Shown piece by piece: positions 8,740 through 16,599 of a stretch of 64,000 nucleotides of DNA. This DNA is from Bacillus sp. FJAT-28004. Its GTDB lineage: Bacteria; Bacillota; Bacilli; Paenibacillales; Paenibacillaceae. The translations under genes and the position numbers were made by a program. The stretch is from assembly GCF_001280845.1 (NCBI RefSeq), contig NZ_LGHP01000001.1, positions 4,505,777-4,569,776 on the forward strand, given 5' to 3'. Numbering within the stretch: position 1 is the first letter of the stretch; every line of letters begins with the position of its first letter. A model generated the notes under the pieces. That model did no database searches. It was not told the origin of the DNA and saw only the letters and a list, made by a program, of their open reading frames with translations.

Positions 8740-9924
8740 CTATTGCCTCGATACTTTTCTTATGATTTTTTTGAAAACCATATAGGAGAATGAAACGGCA
8801 GGCGCGGGGTCACTTAGACTCCAGATGGCAGGGGCTCTTTTTACAAAATGGGATTTAACGATCGGCAGCAAGCCTAGCTGTTTGGCTCTAATATAATCGC
8901 GCGATGAGATAAGATCCTCAAACAAAAAGCAGAAGGCGATCCCTGTATCGCTTGTAACCGCATGGCTTCCGATAGGCTTCCCGACAAGCTCATTGTAGGT
9001 GAGCAGAGGGAAGTTTACGCCGCATTTTCTAAGTAGGGGGTCTAGTGTAGTCGTTCTTGCATTGATCTCCAGCAAATAATATTTTCCGGTTACTGCATCC
9101 TTCTTGAATTCAATTTCAGCGAAACCCTTGTAGCCAATCGCTTCTAGAAAGGGGGCTCCGACGTGGTAAAGCTCTTCTATGTACTTTTGCTTTGTAAAGG
9201 ATGATGCGCCAAAGTTAATCGGAAATTGCCTTAGTTTTTGGCAGGTGACCCAGTGGGTCACTTTGGAGCTCTGATCCAAGTAAGCGTCAAACGTATAGAC
9301 ATGGTCATCGAAACCGGGAATAATTCTTTGCACGATAACCTCAAGTTTGGCTTGTGTCGATTTCTCGATTGCGGCTCTCATTTCGTCTAAGTTATTGCAG
9401 GTGAATATTTTGGCTCGGAACAAGCTTACAAAAGAAGGGGAATCTGTGGGCTTCACAATACATGGAAAACCGATTTCAGCAACCACTCGTTCTTCAAACC
9501 GTTCTTCATTAGGGCCGATGGATTCGGGTACTAATACACCGTGCTTTGTCGCAAGAGAATGCAGGTACTCCTTGTCCATTATATTGCTCCAAAAGCCTTG
9601 AACGTTCATATTGATATGGTAGTAGTTTTTAAGCTCGTCCAAATAAGAATCAATGAATTCAACATAAGGATCAACACTCGGAAATAGGACAGGCTTCGAT
9701 TCCTGTTTTTTGGCATAGTCGATTAAATATTGCAAAAGCTGTTCTTTCTGGTCTCTATAGTGAGGAACAATGATTTGCTCGCTTAAGTATTTGGATTTAG
9801 CGCCGTATGTATTTTCTTTGGAATGATCCATAGCGACCGTATAGATGCCCTTGGATCCGAGGCCTCTTATAATGCTTAAACCTGTATAAAAGTTTGAGCC
9901 GAGTATGACAGCTTTATTTTGCAC
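8740..9924 (-). CDS. ATP-grasp domain carboxylate-amine/thiol ligase family protein
   Basis: The 394-residue protein opens with a Rossmann-like pre-ATP-grasp domain (AVILGSNFYTGLSIIRGLG) and has ATP-grasp features: PCIVKPTDS around residue 155 for nucleotide binding, and YLLEINARTTT around residue 290 with the metal-binding Glu and Asn. The family forms amide-type bonds via acyl-phosphates, but this member's substrates are not predictable. It is alone in its transcription unit, divergent from a DUF3221 gene. The GTG start at 9924 has AAGGAAG rather far upstream, so the start is not certain. Confidence 0.8.
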   Translation of the reverse strand: MQNKAVILGSNFYTGLSIIRGLGSKGIYTVAMDHSKENTYGAKSKYLSEQIIVPHYRDQKEQLLQYLIDYAKKQESKPVLFPSVDPYVEFIDSYLDELKNYYHINMNVQGFWSNIMDKEYLHSLATKHGVLVPESIGPNEERFEERVVAEIGFPCIVKPTDSPSFVSLFRAKIFTCNNLDEMRAAIEKSTQAKLEVIVQRIIPGFDDHVYTFDAYLDQSSKVTHWVTCQKLRQFPINFGASSFTKQKYIEELYHVGAPFLEAIGYKGFAEIEFKKDAVTGKYYLLEINARTTTLDPLLRKCGVNFPLLTYNELVGKPIGSHAVTSDTGIAFCFLFEDLISSRDYIRAKQLGLLPIVKSHFVKRAPAIWSLSDPAPAVSFSYMVFKKIIRKVSRQ

Positions 9925-10042
9925 GAAAAAACACTCGCTTCCTTCATGATATAAAATATTTATGTCATTCGTGTTGTTTCTTTACTATAACGCAACCATA
10001 ACTTTATTCAAAGCGTCTAATATTCCGAAAAGGAGGGGAAAA

Positions 10043-10396
10043 ATGAGAAAATGGTTAGCTTATTTGGTATTAGCAATTGCTGTCTGTGGGTTAGTAATTG
10101 TCTTTAGTAAAACATCAGAAAAAGGCGATTACATCTTAGAGAAACAACTCAATAGCAATGACGTTCCAACCCTATTTGTTGTCTATAACATCTCAAAAAA
10201 AGAAGCTAAAACAAAATCGCTTTCTGATTTTTTGAATAACGACGATCAAAATGATGTGATGATTATTCATGTTGATGATAAGGATCTATATAATGACCTG
10301 AAGATTGGTGAAAGAGTAACGATCAAAACAAAGGGATACACGATGCTGTCGTCTCCTCCTCAGGCGGTAGCGGATGAGATTATTAGGTATTCTTGA
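10043..10396 (+). CDS. DUF3221 (YobA-like) family protein with N-terminal membrane anchor
   Basis: The 117-residue protein has one hydrophobic N-terminal helix (LAYLVLAIAVCGLVIVF) and a short extracytoplasmic domain ending in GYTMLSSPPQAVADEI. The lkvGerVtv..G....S.PpQA pattern is typical of DUF3221 proteins, whose function is unknown. The start at 10043 is chosen because AGGAGGGG sits just upstream. Its 3' end overlaps the convergent lipoprotein gene by 14 bp. Confidence 0.75.
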   Translation: MRKWLAYLVLAIAVCGLVIVFSKTSEKGDYILEKQLNSNDVPTLFVVYNISKKEAKTKSLSDFLNNDDQNDVMIIHVDDKDLYNDLKIGERVTIKTKGYTMLSSPPQAVADEIIRYS

Positions 10397-10835
10397 GCTG
10401 CTCAAACGCCGTTTCAATAGGTTTGTCTAGTCGTGTATTATCCTGGATGTCACTCCAGAAGACGATCAGAACATTTCCTTCCTGATATAATTTTGCAAAG
10501 GATTTGGAAGCGGCATTTTCTGTTTGCTTATTAAATTCTTCAGCCCCATTAATACGATCTTTTTCAGATTGAAAGATATAAAAGTGTATAAATTCAGGGT
10601 CATTTTGTTCTTCTCCAACTGGCGTTCCCACAGAATACACCTGAGGAATAACATCGATTAATTTCAAAGGATAACCTGTTATACCATAGGATATTAGCTC
10701 CAACTTTTGAGATTCAATCGCTGTAATTACATCTTCTAAAATAAACTTATTTTCTTTGATATTTGTATCTTTTGAACATCCGCCTAAGATGATCAAACAC
10801 ATTAAGATGAATAAAGCTGGTTTTATTTTTGACAT
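10383..10835 (-). CDS. Small putative lipoprotein of unknown function
   Basis: The 150-residue protein has a lipoprotein signal with lipobox LGGC (Cys at about residue 20), so it should be anchored on the outer face of the membrane. I do not recognise the mature domain, which is hydrophilic with mixed alpha/beta character. It converges with and overlaps the last 14 bp of the DUF3221 gene. GGAGG lies about 13 nt before the ATG, a rather long spacing. Confidence 0.7.
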   Translation of the reverse strand: MSKIKPALFILMCLIILGGCSKDTNIKENKFILEDVITAIESQKLELISYGITGYPLKLIDVIPQVYSVGTPVGEEQNDPEFIHFYIFQSEKDRINGAEEFNKQTENAASKSFAKLYQEGNVLIVFWSDIQDNTRLDKPIETAFEQLKNT

Positions 10836-10954
10836 AACCTATATCACACCTCCAAGATAATAATGCTGCTGCTTTGAATCAAATACATATAAAAGTATAG
10901 ACTCAACAATGATTGTTAAGGTTGCGCCTTTCGGATATGTACTCCGTTTTTCGG

Positions 10955-10964
10955 AATGCTCACC
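10955..10964 (+). promoter_or_regulatory. Candidate operator motif upstream of the GH5 gene
   Basis: AATGCTCACC here differs at one base from AATGGTCACC at 12764-12773, upstream of the ABC permease gene. A motif before both transcription units of the same sugar locus may be a site for the YesN-type regulator at 18527. This rests on two short copies only. Confidence 0.3.
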
Positions 10965-11044
10965 GTAAGTTGCGGTCTTGTGCTATATTTTGAGGGAGTT
11001 ACGATAAGAGTTCTAATATATACATATAAGGAGGCAATCCGATT

Positions 11045-12670
11045 ATGAGCGTGCATAGCAACAACAATGACGTAAGCGGTTTCATTAGAGCCGATGGAAA
11101 AAGGATCATCAATGGCGATGGCAAAGAAATTGTGCTGAGAGGTGTAGGTTTTGGTAGTTGGCTGCTGCCTGAAGGCTACATGTGGAAGTTCCCGCAAGGC
11201 GGAGACCGTCCGCGCAAAATCGAGGCGATGGTGAAGGATTTAATCGGGGAAGAGAAAGCAGCTCTTTTCTGGGATACTTATGTGGAACGTTATGTGGATG
11301 AAATTGATGTCCGCGAAGTTGCGAAGCAGGGCTTTAATTCGGTTCGGCTTCCAATTAATGCACGCGGTATTTTGGAACAAGGCGATGAGGTCACCTTTAA
11401 TGAAAAGAGGCTCGCACGAATTCACCAAATTATTGAATGGTGCAGAACGTACAAGCTTTATGTCATTTTGGATCTGCATGGAGCACCGGGCGGCCAAACG
11501 GGAGCGAACATTGATGATTCCGAGAATGACTTGCCGGAGCTATTTACCGATCGCCGTAACCAAGAGCTGACGATCGCGATTTGGCGAATGTTCGCAGAAC
11601 GTTACAAGGATGATTGGATTATAGCTGGATACGACCTCTTTAATGAACCTCTTCCAGACTGGTTCAGCCAGTACAATGATTTGGTGGAGCCGCTGCACAA
11701 GGAAATTACAGCAGCCATTCGTGAAGTGGACAAGCGTCATATGATTATTATTGAAGGTGTCCATTGGTCAACGGACTGGAGTGTTTTCACCGAAAAATTT
11801 GATGATAATTTAATGCTGCAATTCCATAAATATTGGAACAACCCTGACACGGAGAGCATCCAAAAGTATTTGGATAAGCGAGAGGAATGGAATGTGCCGA
11901 TCTTCATGGGTGAAGGCGGAGAGAATAACGCACAGTGGTACAGCGGTGCATTCCAGATGTTCGAAGATCACCAAATTTCGTGGAATTTCTGGACATGGAA
12001 GAAGATGAGTACATCGAATTCCCCGTACTCTATTCGTATGCCGGAAGGGTGGAATCTGCTGACGGCTTATTTGGAGGGAGGCGCTAAACCGGACGAAGCA
12101 ACTGCGGAAGCGATTTTAAATAAATACCTCGATAATCTTAAAGTAGAAAATTGCGATGCTTATCCGGGAATATCACGTTCGCTGCTGCGTCACCTTCCAC
12201 TTCAGATTCCTGCTGAATTTTATGGTCAGGGTGAGGGCGCCGGCTTCAGCATTGTGAGCAAGAAAGAGAACAAAACTGGGCTGCGTGCAGGTGACGGGGT
12301 TCCCATGAGAATGATTACGGGCAAGACCGATATACCAAGCTACCATTCAGAGGGCGGCAAAGTTTGGGCGGAGGATAATACGCTCTGTGTGGAGCTGCAT
12401 CAAGGTGATTGGCTTGCATACGATGCTTTGTGTGTTAAAGCAAGGTCATTCGATCTGCATGCGAGGCTGCTGACAGCTGCGGGTCAAGTAACATTATCTA
12501 TTGAACTAGAAGGCCACGAGCCCGTGATCTGTGAGGTAAGCGGTGAGGAGTGGACGGAGAGCTTGCTTCTAAGGGACATTCATCTGACAACGGGTGCGGT
12601 TCGTGTTATCATTCGTGTCTTGAGTGGTCAAGTGGATTTAGATTGGCTTGAATTTTCTTTTGCTAACTAA
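11045..12670 (+). CDS. Glycoside hydrolase family 5 enzyme, apparently cytoplasmic
   Basis: The 541-residue protein has a GH5 (beta/alpha)8 barrel at about residues 15-340. The acid/base Glu201 is in FNEPLPDW and the nucleophile Glu290 in FMGEGG; RLPIN and LDLHGAPGG are also typical. It most resembles exo-beta-1,3-glucanase or cellulase-type GH5 members. The C-terminal part from about residue 390 to 541 is beta-rich and may be a carbohydrate-binding domain. There is no signal peptide, so it probably acts on oligosaccharides imported by the ABC transporter encoded just downstream. AGGAGG precedes the ATG. Confidence 0.88.
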   Translation: MSVHSNNNDVSGFIRADGKRIINGDGKEIVLRGVGFGSWLLPEGYMWKFPQGGDRPRKIEAMVKDLIGEEKAALFWDTYVERYVDEIDVREVAKQGFNSVRLPINARGILEQGDEVTFNEKRLARIHQIIEWCRTYKLYVILDLHGAPGGQTGANIDDSENDLPELFTDRRNQELTIAIWRMFAERYKDDWIIAGYDLFNEPLPDWFSQYNDLVEPLHKEITAAIREVDKRHMIIIEGVHWSTDWSVFTEKFDDNLMLQFHKYWNNPDTESIQKYLDKREEWNVPIFMGEGGENNAQWYSGAFQMFEDHQISWNFWTWKKMSTSNSPYSIRMPEGWNLLTAYLEGGAKPDEATAEAILNKYLDNLKVENCDAYPGISRSLLRHLPLQIPAEFYGQGEGAGFSIVSKKENKTGLRAGDGVPMRMITGKTDIPSYHSEGGKVWAEDNTLCVELHQGDWLAYDALCVKARSFDLHARLLTAAGQVTLSIELEGHEPVICEVSGEEWTESLLLRDIHLTTGAVRVIIRVLSGQVDLDWLEFSFAN

Positions 12671-12684
12671 AATGAAAAAAACAT

Positions 12685-12726
12685 AAATGTGATGTGGGGC
12701 AGCTTCTGCCAGCATCACATTTTTTT
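12685..12726 (+). terminator. Terminator after the GH5 gene
   Basis: The inverted repeat AAATGTGATG / CATCACATTT with an inner GGCAG...CTGCC stem is followed by a T run, just after the GH5 stop. The GH5 gene is therefore probably a separate transcript from the permease operon. Confidence 0.8.
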
Positions 12727-12763
12727 GTGCGCAAAAAACGACATGATTCACCCAAAACCGAAA

Positions 12764-12822
12764 AATGGTCACCTGAATACGAAATCTAAAGCCTTACGAG
12801 ATAGGGATCAACGATCTACAAT
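12764..12822 (+). promoter_or_regulatory. Promoter and candidate operator for the CUT1 transporter operon
   Basis: TTACGA (12794-12799) and TACAAT (12817-12822) are spaced by 17 nt and make a plausible sigma-A promoter with a weak -35 box. AATGGTCACC (12764-12773) lies 20 nt upstream of the -35 box. It recurs with one change before the GH5 gene, as expected for an activator site. Confidence 0.5.
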
Positions 12823-12881
12823 TAAAGTATAAGAAATGCAAAGGCTTACATCAGATTTTCAACAGCATGGGGGTTATTATT

Positions 12882-13850
12882 TTGAAAACACAGCTAGGTT
12901 CAGCGCCAGCTTCCTTGCCTGCTGCGGACACAAAGGCAGCAAGAAGCAGATGGTTCAAAAAGTTGTACAGCCAACGGCACATTCAAATTATGGCGTTACT
13001 AGGCGTGCTATGGATGATTATATTCAACTACGTTCCTATGTATGGAGTTATTATCGCCTTTAAAGAATTCAACATTGTTAAATCCATTAGCGAAGCGCCT
13101 TGGGTAGGCTTCATGCACTTTAAGGAGTTTTTCCAGGATGAGAGCTTTGTTGATGTCATGAGAAATACACTCGGCATCAGTCTTATTAAACTGGCGATCG
13201 GATTTCCACTGCCTATTATTTTTGCATTGTTTCTGAACGAGGTTCGTTCTGTAGGCTTCAAAAAGGCGATTCAGACGATTTCTTATTTGCCTCACTTTTT
13301 GTCATGGGTTATTCTCGGCGGCATTCTTGCAACTTGGCTTTCGGACGTAGGGATCATTAACAACGTGCTGCTTGCTCTGAACTTCATCGACGAGCCGATC
13401 TCCTATTTGGCAGAGCCTAGTTACTTCTGGAGTATCATTATTACATCAGATATATGGAAAGAGCTTGGCTGGTCCGCCATTATCTATCTTGCGGCTATTG
13501 CCAGCGTATCACCGGAATTGTACGAAGCGGCAACCATTGATGGAGCGGGACGCTTTCAAAAAATGTGGTACGTCACTTTGCCAAGCATCAAAGCAACGAT
13601 CTCCATCTTGTTCATTCTTGCAGTGAGCGGCGTGCTTAACTCCAACTTCGATCAGATTCTGGTCCTGCGCAACTCATTGAACGAGAGCGCAAGCAACGTT
13701 ATCGATATTTATGTCTATCAGACGGGTATGCAGCAAGGACGTTATTCTTACTCCACCGCAGTCGGATTGTTTAAGTCTTTAATCGCATTAATTCTATTGC
13801 TAATTGCAAACCGCGTAACCAAAAAAATGAACGATACTTCACTTTTCTAG
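12882..13850 (+). CDS. Carbohydrate ABC transporter permease (CUT1, LplB-like)
   Basis: A binding-protein-dependent permease of about 322 residues with six membrane helices. The EAA-loop signature is visible as ELYEAATIDGAGRFQKMW around residue 220. The long N-terminal tail and NYVPMYGVIIAFKEFN after helix 1 mark the LplB/YtcP-partner subgroup used by Paenibacillus for oligosaccharides. A TTG at 12882 with GGGGG 8 nt upstream is preferred over the in-frame ATG at 12867, which has no ribosome site. It is the first gene of a permease-permease-binding protein operon. Confidence 0.92.
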   Translation: MKTQLGSAPASLPAADTKAARSRWFKKLYSQRHIQIMALLGVLWMIIFNYVPMYGVIIAFKEFNIVKSISEAPWVGFMHFKEFFQDESFVDVMRNTLGISLIKLAIGFPLPIIFALFLNEVRSVGFKKAIQTISYLPHFLSWVILGGILATWLSDVGIINNVLLALNFIDEPISYLAEPSYFWSIIITSDIWKELGWSAIIYLAAIASVSPELYEAATIDGAGRFQKMWYVTLPSIKATISILFILAVSGVLNSNFDQILVLRNSLNESASNVIDIYVYQTGMQQGRYSYSTAVGLFKSLIALILLLIANRVTKKMNDTSLF

Positions 13851-13868
13851 AAACGGAGGCGACTAACC

Positions 13869-14756
13869 GTGTTTAATATTAAACGTAAAACAAAGGGAGA
13901 AGCATTCTTCGATATCTTCAATAATTTCGGAATGCTGCTCATTTGCTTCGCGACCCTATATCCGATTTGGTATGTGCTGGTCAATGCCTTTAATGAAGGG
14001 CAGGACGGCATGCGCGGCGGGATCTACTGGTGGCCGCGGGTATTCAGCATCGAGAGCTTCGACGCGGTTTTCCAAAGCAGCGGCATCATGACTGCGATGG
14101 GAATTACCGTAGCCAAAACATTGCTTGGCACTGCGCTTCACGTATTTTTTACGGCGATGGTTGCTTATGCGTTCTCACGCAAGGGCCTCATTGGCGGCAA
14201 AATATATATTCTCTTCGGAACGGTTACCTTATTCTTCGGCGGCGGTCTAATCCCGACCTACCTGCTTATGAGAGATTTGAATTTGCTGGATAATTTCATG
14301 GTCTATATTATTCCAGCTATGTTCAGTTTCTTCGATCTCATTATCTTCATGACCTTCTTCCGGGATATTCCGGATGGCCTTGAGGAAGCTGCCAAAATTG
14401 ACGGGGCAAATGACTGGTCGATATTTATACGAGTGATTTTGCCAGTATCGATGCCGGTTATCGCTACAATCGCTTTGTTCCACGGGGTATACCAATGGAA
14501 TGATTACTTTGCCGGCGTAATTTACATGAACAACATGGACATGCAGCCGATACAAACCTATTTGTACCGGATTGTAGCTCAGTCCAGCTCTAGCCAAATG
14601 TTGGCCGCTATTCCTGGAGGCATAGGAAAATCTGTTACTACGCAATCCATCAAGCTGGCTACGATGGTTGTCACGACCCTTCCAATCGTTATCGCTTATC
14701 CGTTCCTACAGAAGTATTTTGTAAAAGGAATGATGATCGGTTCGATTAAAGGTTAA
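13869..14756 (+). CDS. Carbohydrate ABC transporter permease (CUT1, YtcP-like)
   Basis: The 295-residue second permease has six membrane helices and the EAA loop GLEEAAKIDGANDWSIF around residue 175. It begins 18 nt after the first permease gene, so the two are co-transcribed and should form the heterodimeric membrane channel. No ATPase gene is nearby; CUT1 systems of this type usually share an MsmX-like ATPase encoded elsewhere. Confidence 0.93.
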   Translation: MFNIKRKTKGEAFFDIFNNFGMLLICFATLYPIWYVLVNAFNEGQDGMRGGIYWWPRVFSIESFDAVFQSSGIMTAMGITVAKTLLGTALHVFFTAMVAYAFSRKGLIGGKIYILFGTVTLFFGGGLIPTYLLMRDLNLLDNFMVYIIPAMFSFFDLIIFMTFFRDIPDGLEEAAKIDGANDWSIFIRVILPVSMPVIATIALFHGVYQWNDYFAGVIYMNNMDMQPIQTYLYRIVAQSSSSQMLAAIPGGIGKSVTTQSIKLATMVVTTLPIVIAYPFLQKYFVKGMMIGSIKG

Positions 14757-14835
14757 CTTATGGCAGTACCTTCCGCCCTTTATCGAGCAGAGGATTGCAT
14801 ATATAATTATTCATACAGAGAAGGGGAAGACAAAC

Positions 14836-16500
14836 ATGAACAAGAAGCTTAAGCTCAAAAATCTATTGATGCTGATGGTCGCAACCGTTCTAGTCTTTAC
14901 GACCGCTTGCTCTTCAGGCGGCAACAAAAACAATGGCAAGGAAGAGGGCAATGTCGCTCCTGCTGAGCAAGTGAAGCTTACTCAGGACGATAAGGGCTGG
15001 GAAGTGGATAAAAGCCCGATTACGTTCGATTGGTACATCAACTTCTCTTGGTTCCCTAACAAATGGGGCGTAGATGCGACTTCGAAATATATTACTGAAA
15101 AAACAGGCGTTAACATTAACTTCATCGTTCCAGCCGGCAACGAAGCAGAGAAGATGAATACGATGATCGCTTCGGGCACTTTGCCTGATTTTATTACACT
15201 AGGCTGGTATGAAGATGCGGTTAAGAAAATGATCGAAGGCGATCTAGTCCTTCCGCTGAACGAGCTTGCTGATCAATATGACCCTTACTTCTACAAAGTA
15301 ACAGACCCTGCTAAACTTTCTTGGTACAAACAAGAAAACGGCAATGTGTATGGCTATCCGAATTCTTCCTCATCACCTAAGGACTATGAGAAATTCGGAG
15401 ACAACATTACATCCACACAAACCTTCCTTGTGCGCAAAGATATGTATGAAGCACTAGGTAAGCCGGATATGCGTACGCCAGAAGGCTTCTTGAAAGCACT
15501 TGAGGATGCGAAAAAAATGTATCCTGATGTGAACGGCCAACCGCTTATTCCGCTAGGCATGTATGATTTCAACGATACAGGCAACGCGTCGCTTCAACAT
15601 TATATTCAGAATTTCCTTGCTATTCCTTACGACAAAGATGGTCAGCTGTATGATCGAAATACAGATCCTGAATACGTAAAATGGCTCAAAACAATGCGTC
15701 AAGCGAACGAAGACGGCTTGTTGTCAAAAGATATCTTTATTGACAAGCGCCCGCAAATGGAAGAGAAAATTGCACAAGGCCGTTATTTCGCAATGCTTTA
15801 CTCTAGATCTGACCTTGCAAACCAACAAAATGCACTATTTGCAAATGACCCGAACTCCATCTACATTGCTGTAGACGGTCCTGCTAATACTAACCTTGAT
15901 CAGCCGACACTTGCTGGTCCATCGATCTCAGGTTGGACAGTTACACTCATCTCCAAAGATGTGAAAGACAAAGCACGCGCTATTCGTTTCCTAGACTACT
16001 TGATCTCGGAAGAAGGACAGCATGATACGTTCTTCGGTAAACAAGGCGTAACTTGGGATAACATTGATGGCAAAGATCAGTTCTTGCCAGAAACATTGAA
16101 ACTATTGAATACAGATCGTGGCGCTTTTGATAAACAGCTTGGCGCATCCCACACGTTCTGGATGATGATGGATACGAACCTAACGCCAATCTGGTCTCCA
16201 CCAGCTGTTGAGCCATTCAAGCAATTGGAAGACTGGACACGCGGCAAAGCGAAGAGCTTGTCGGAATTTGACCAACTCAACCCAACTGGCACTTCAGCCG
16301 AAGGTATTATGAACACGAAAATAGATCAAGAGTTTGGTAAAGTACTGCCAAAACTAGTGCTTGCAAAATCCGAAGCGGATTTCGATAAAATTTGGGGCGA
16401 TTACCTAACGAAACGTGAATCACTTGGATTCACCAAAGTACAAGCCTACAAACAAAAGAAATACGAAGAAAATGTTGCAAAGTTGAACGCAGCAAAATAA
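14836..16500 (+). CDS. Extracellular solute-binding lipoprotein of the CUT1 transporter
   Basis: The 554-residue lipoprotein has a lipobox ending at Cys25 (FTTAC) followed by a hydrophilic linker and a family-1-like sugar-binding fold of the large LipO/YtcQ type. Length and position after two permease genes fit the oligosaccharide receptor of the system. The bound sugar is unknown; the neighbouring GH5 enzyme suggests beta-glucan fragments. GAGAAGGGG precedes the ATG. A terminator follows, which may keep the downstream kinase at lower expression. Confidence 0.92.
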   Translation: MNKKLKLKNLLMLMVATVLVFTTACSSGGNKNNGKEEGNVAPAEQVKLTQDDKGWEVDKSPITFDWYINFSWFPNKWGVDATSKYITEKTGVNINFIVPAGNEAEKMNTMIASGTLPDFITLGWYEDAVKKMIEGDLVLPLNELADQYDPYFYKVTDPAKLSWYKQENGNVYGYPNSSSSPKDYEKFGDNITSTQTFLVRKDMYEALGKPDMRTPEGFLKALEDAKKMYPDVNGQPLIPLGMYDFNDTGNASLQHYIQNFLAIPYDKDGQLYDRNTDPEYVKWLKTMRQANEDGLLSKDIFIDKRPQMEEKIAQGRYFAMLYSRSDLANQQNALFANDPNSIYIAVDGPANTNLDQPTLAGPSISGWTVTLISKDVKDKARAIRFLDYLISEEGQHDTFFGKQGVTWDNIDGKDQFLPETLKLLNTDRGAFDKQLGASHTFWMMMDTNLTPIWSPPAVEPFKQLEDWTRGKAKSLSEFDQLNPTGTSAEGIMNTKIDQEFGKVLPKLVLAKSEADFDKIWGDYLTKRESLGFTKVQAYKQKKYEENVAKLNAAK

Positions 16501-16540
16501 TATGATCATTTCTACCACTTAGGGGACTCCCCCAGCGAAA

Positions 16541-16577
16541 GGTACTCCAGAACCGGAAACGGTCTGGGGTGCTTTTT
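16541..16577 (+). terminator. Terminator after the binding-protein gene
   Basis: A 15-bp stem with G-U pairs (GGTACTCCAGAACCG / CGGTCTGGGGTGCT) and a GAAA loop is followed by TTTTT. Partial readthrough into the kinase gene is possible. Confidence 0.8.
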
Positions 16578-16599
16578 GTCGCATAGGGAACTATGAATA

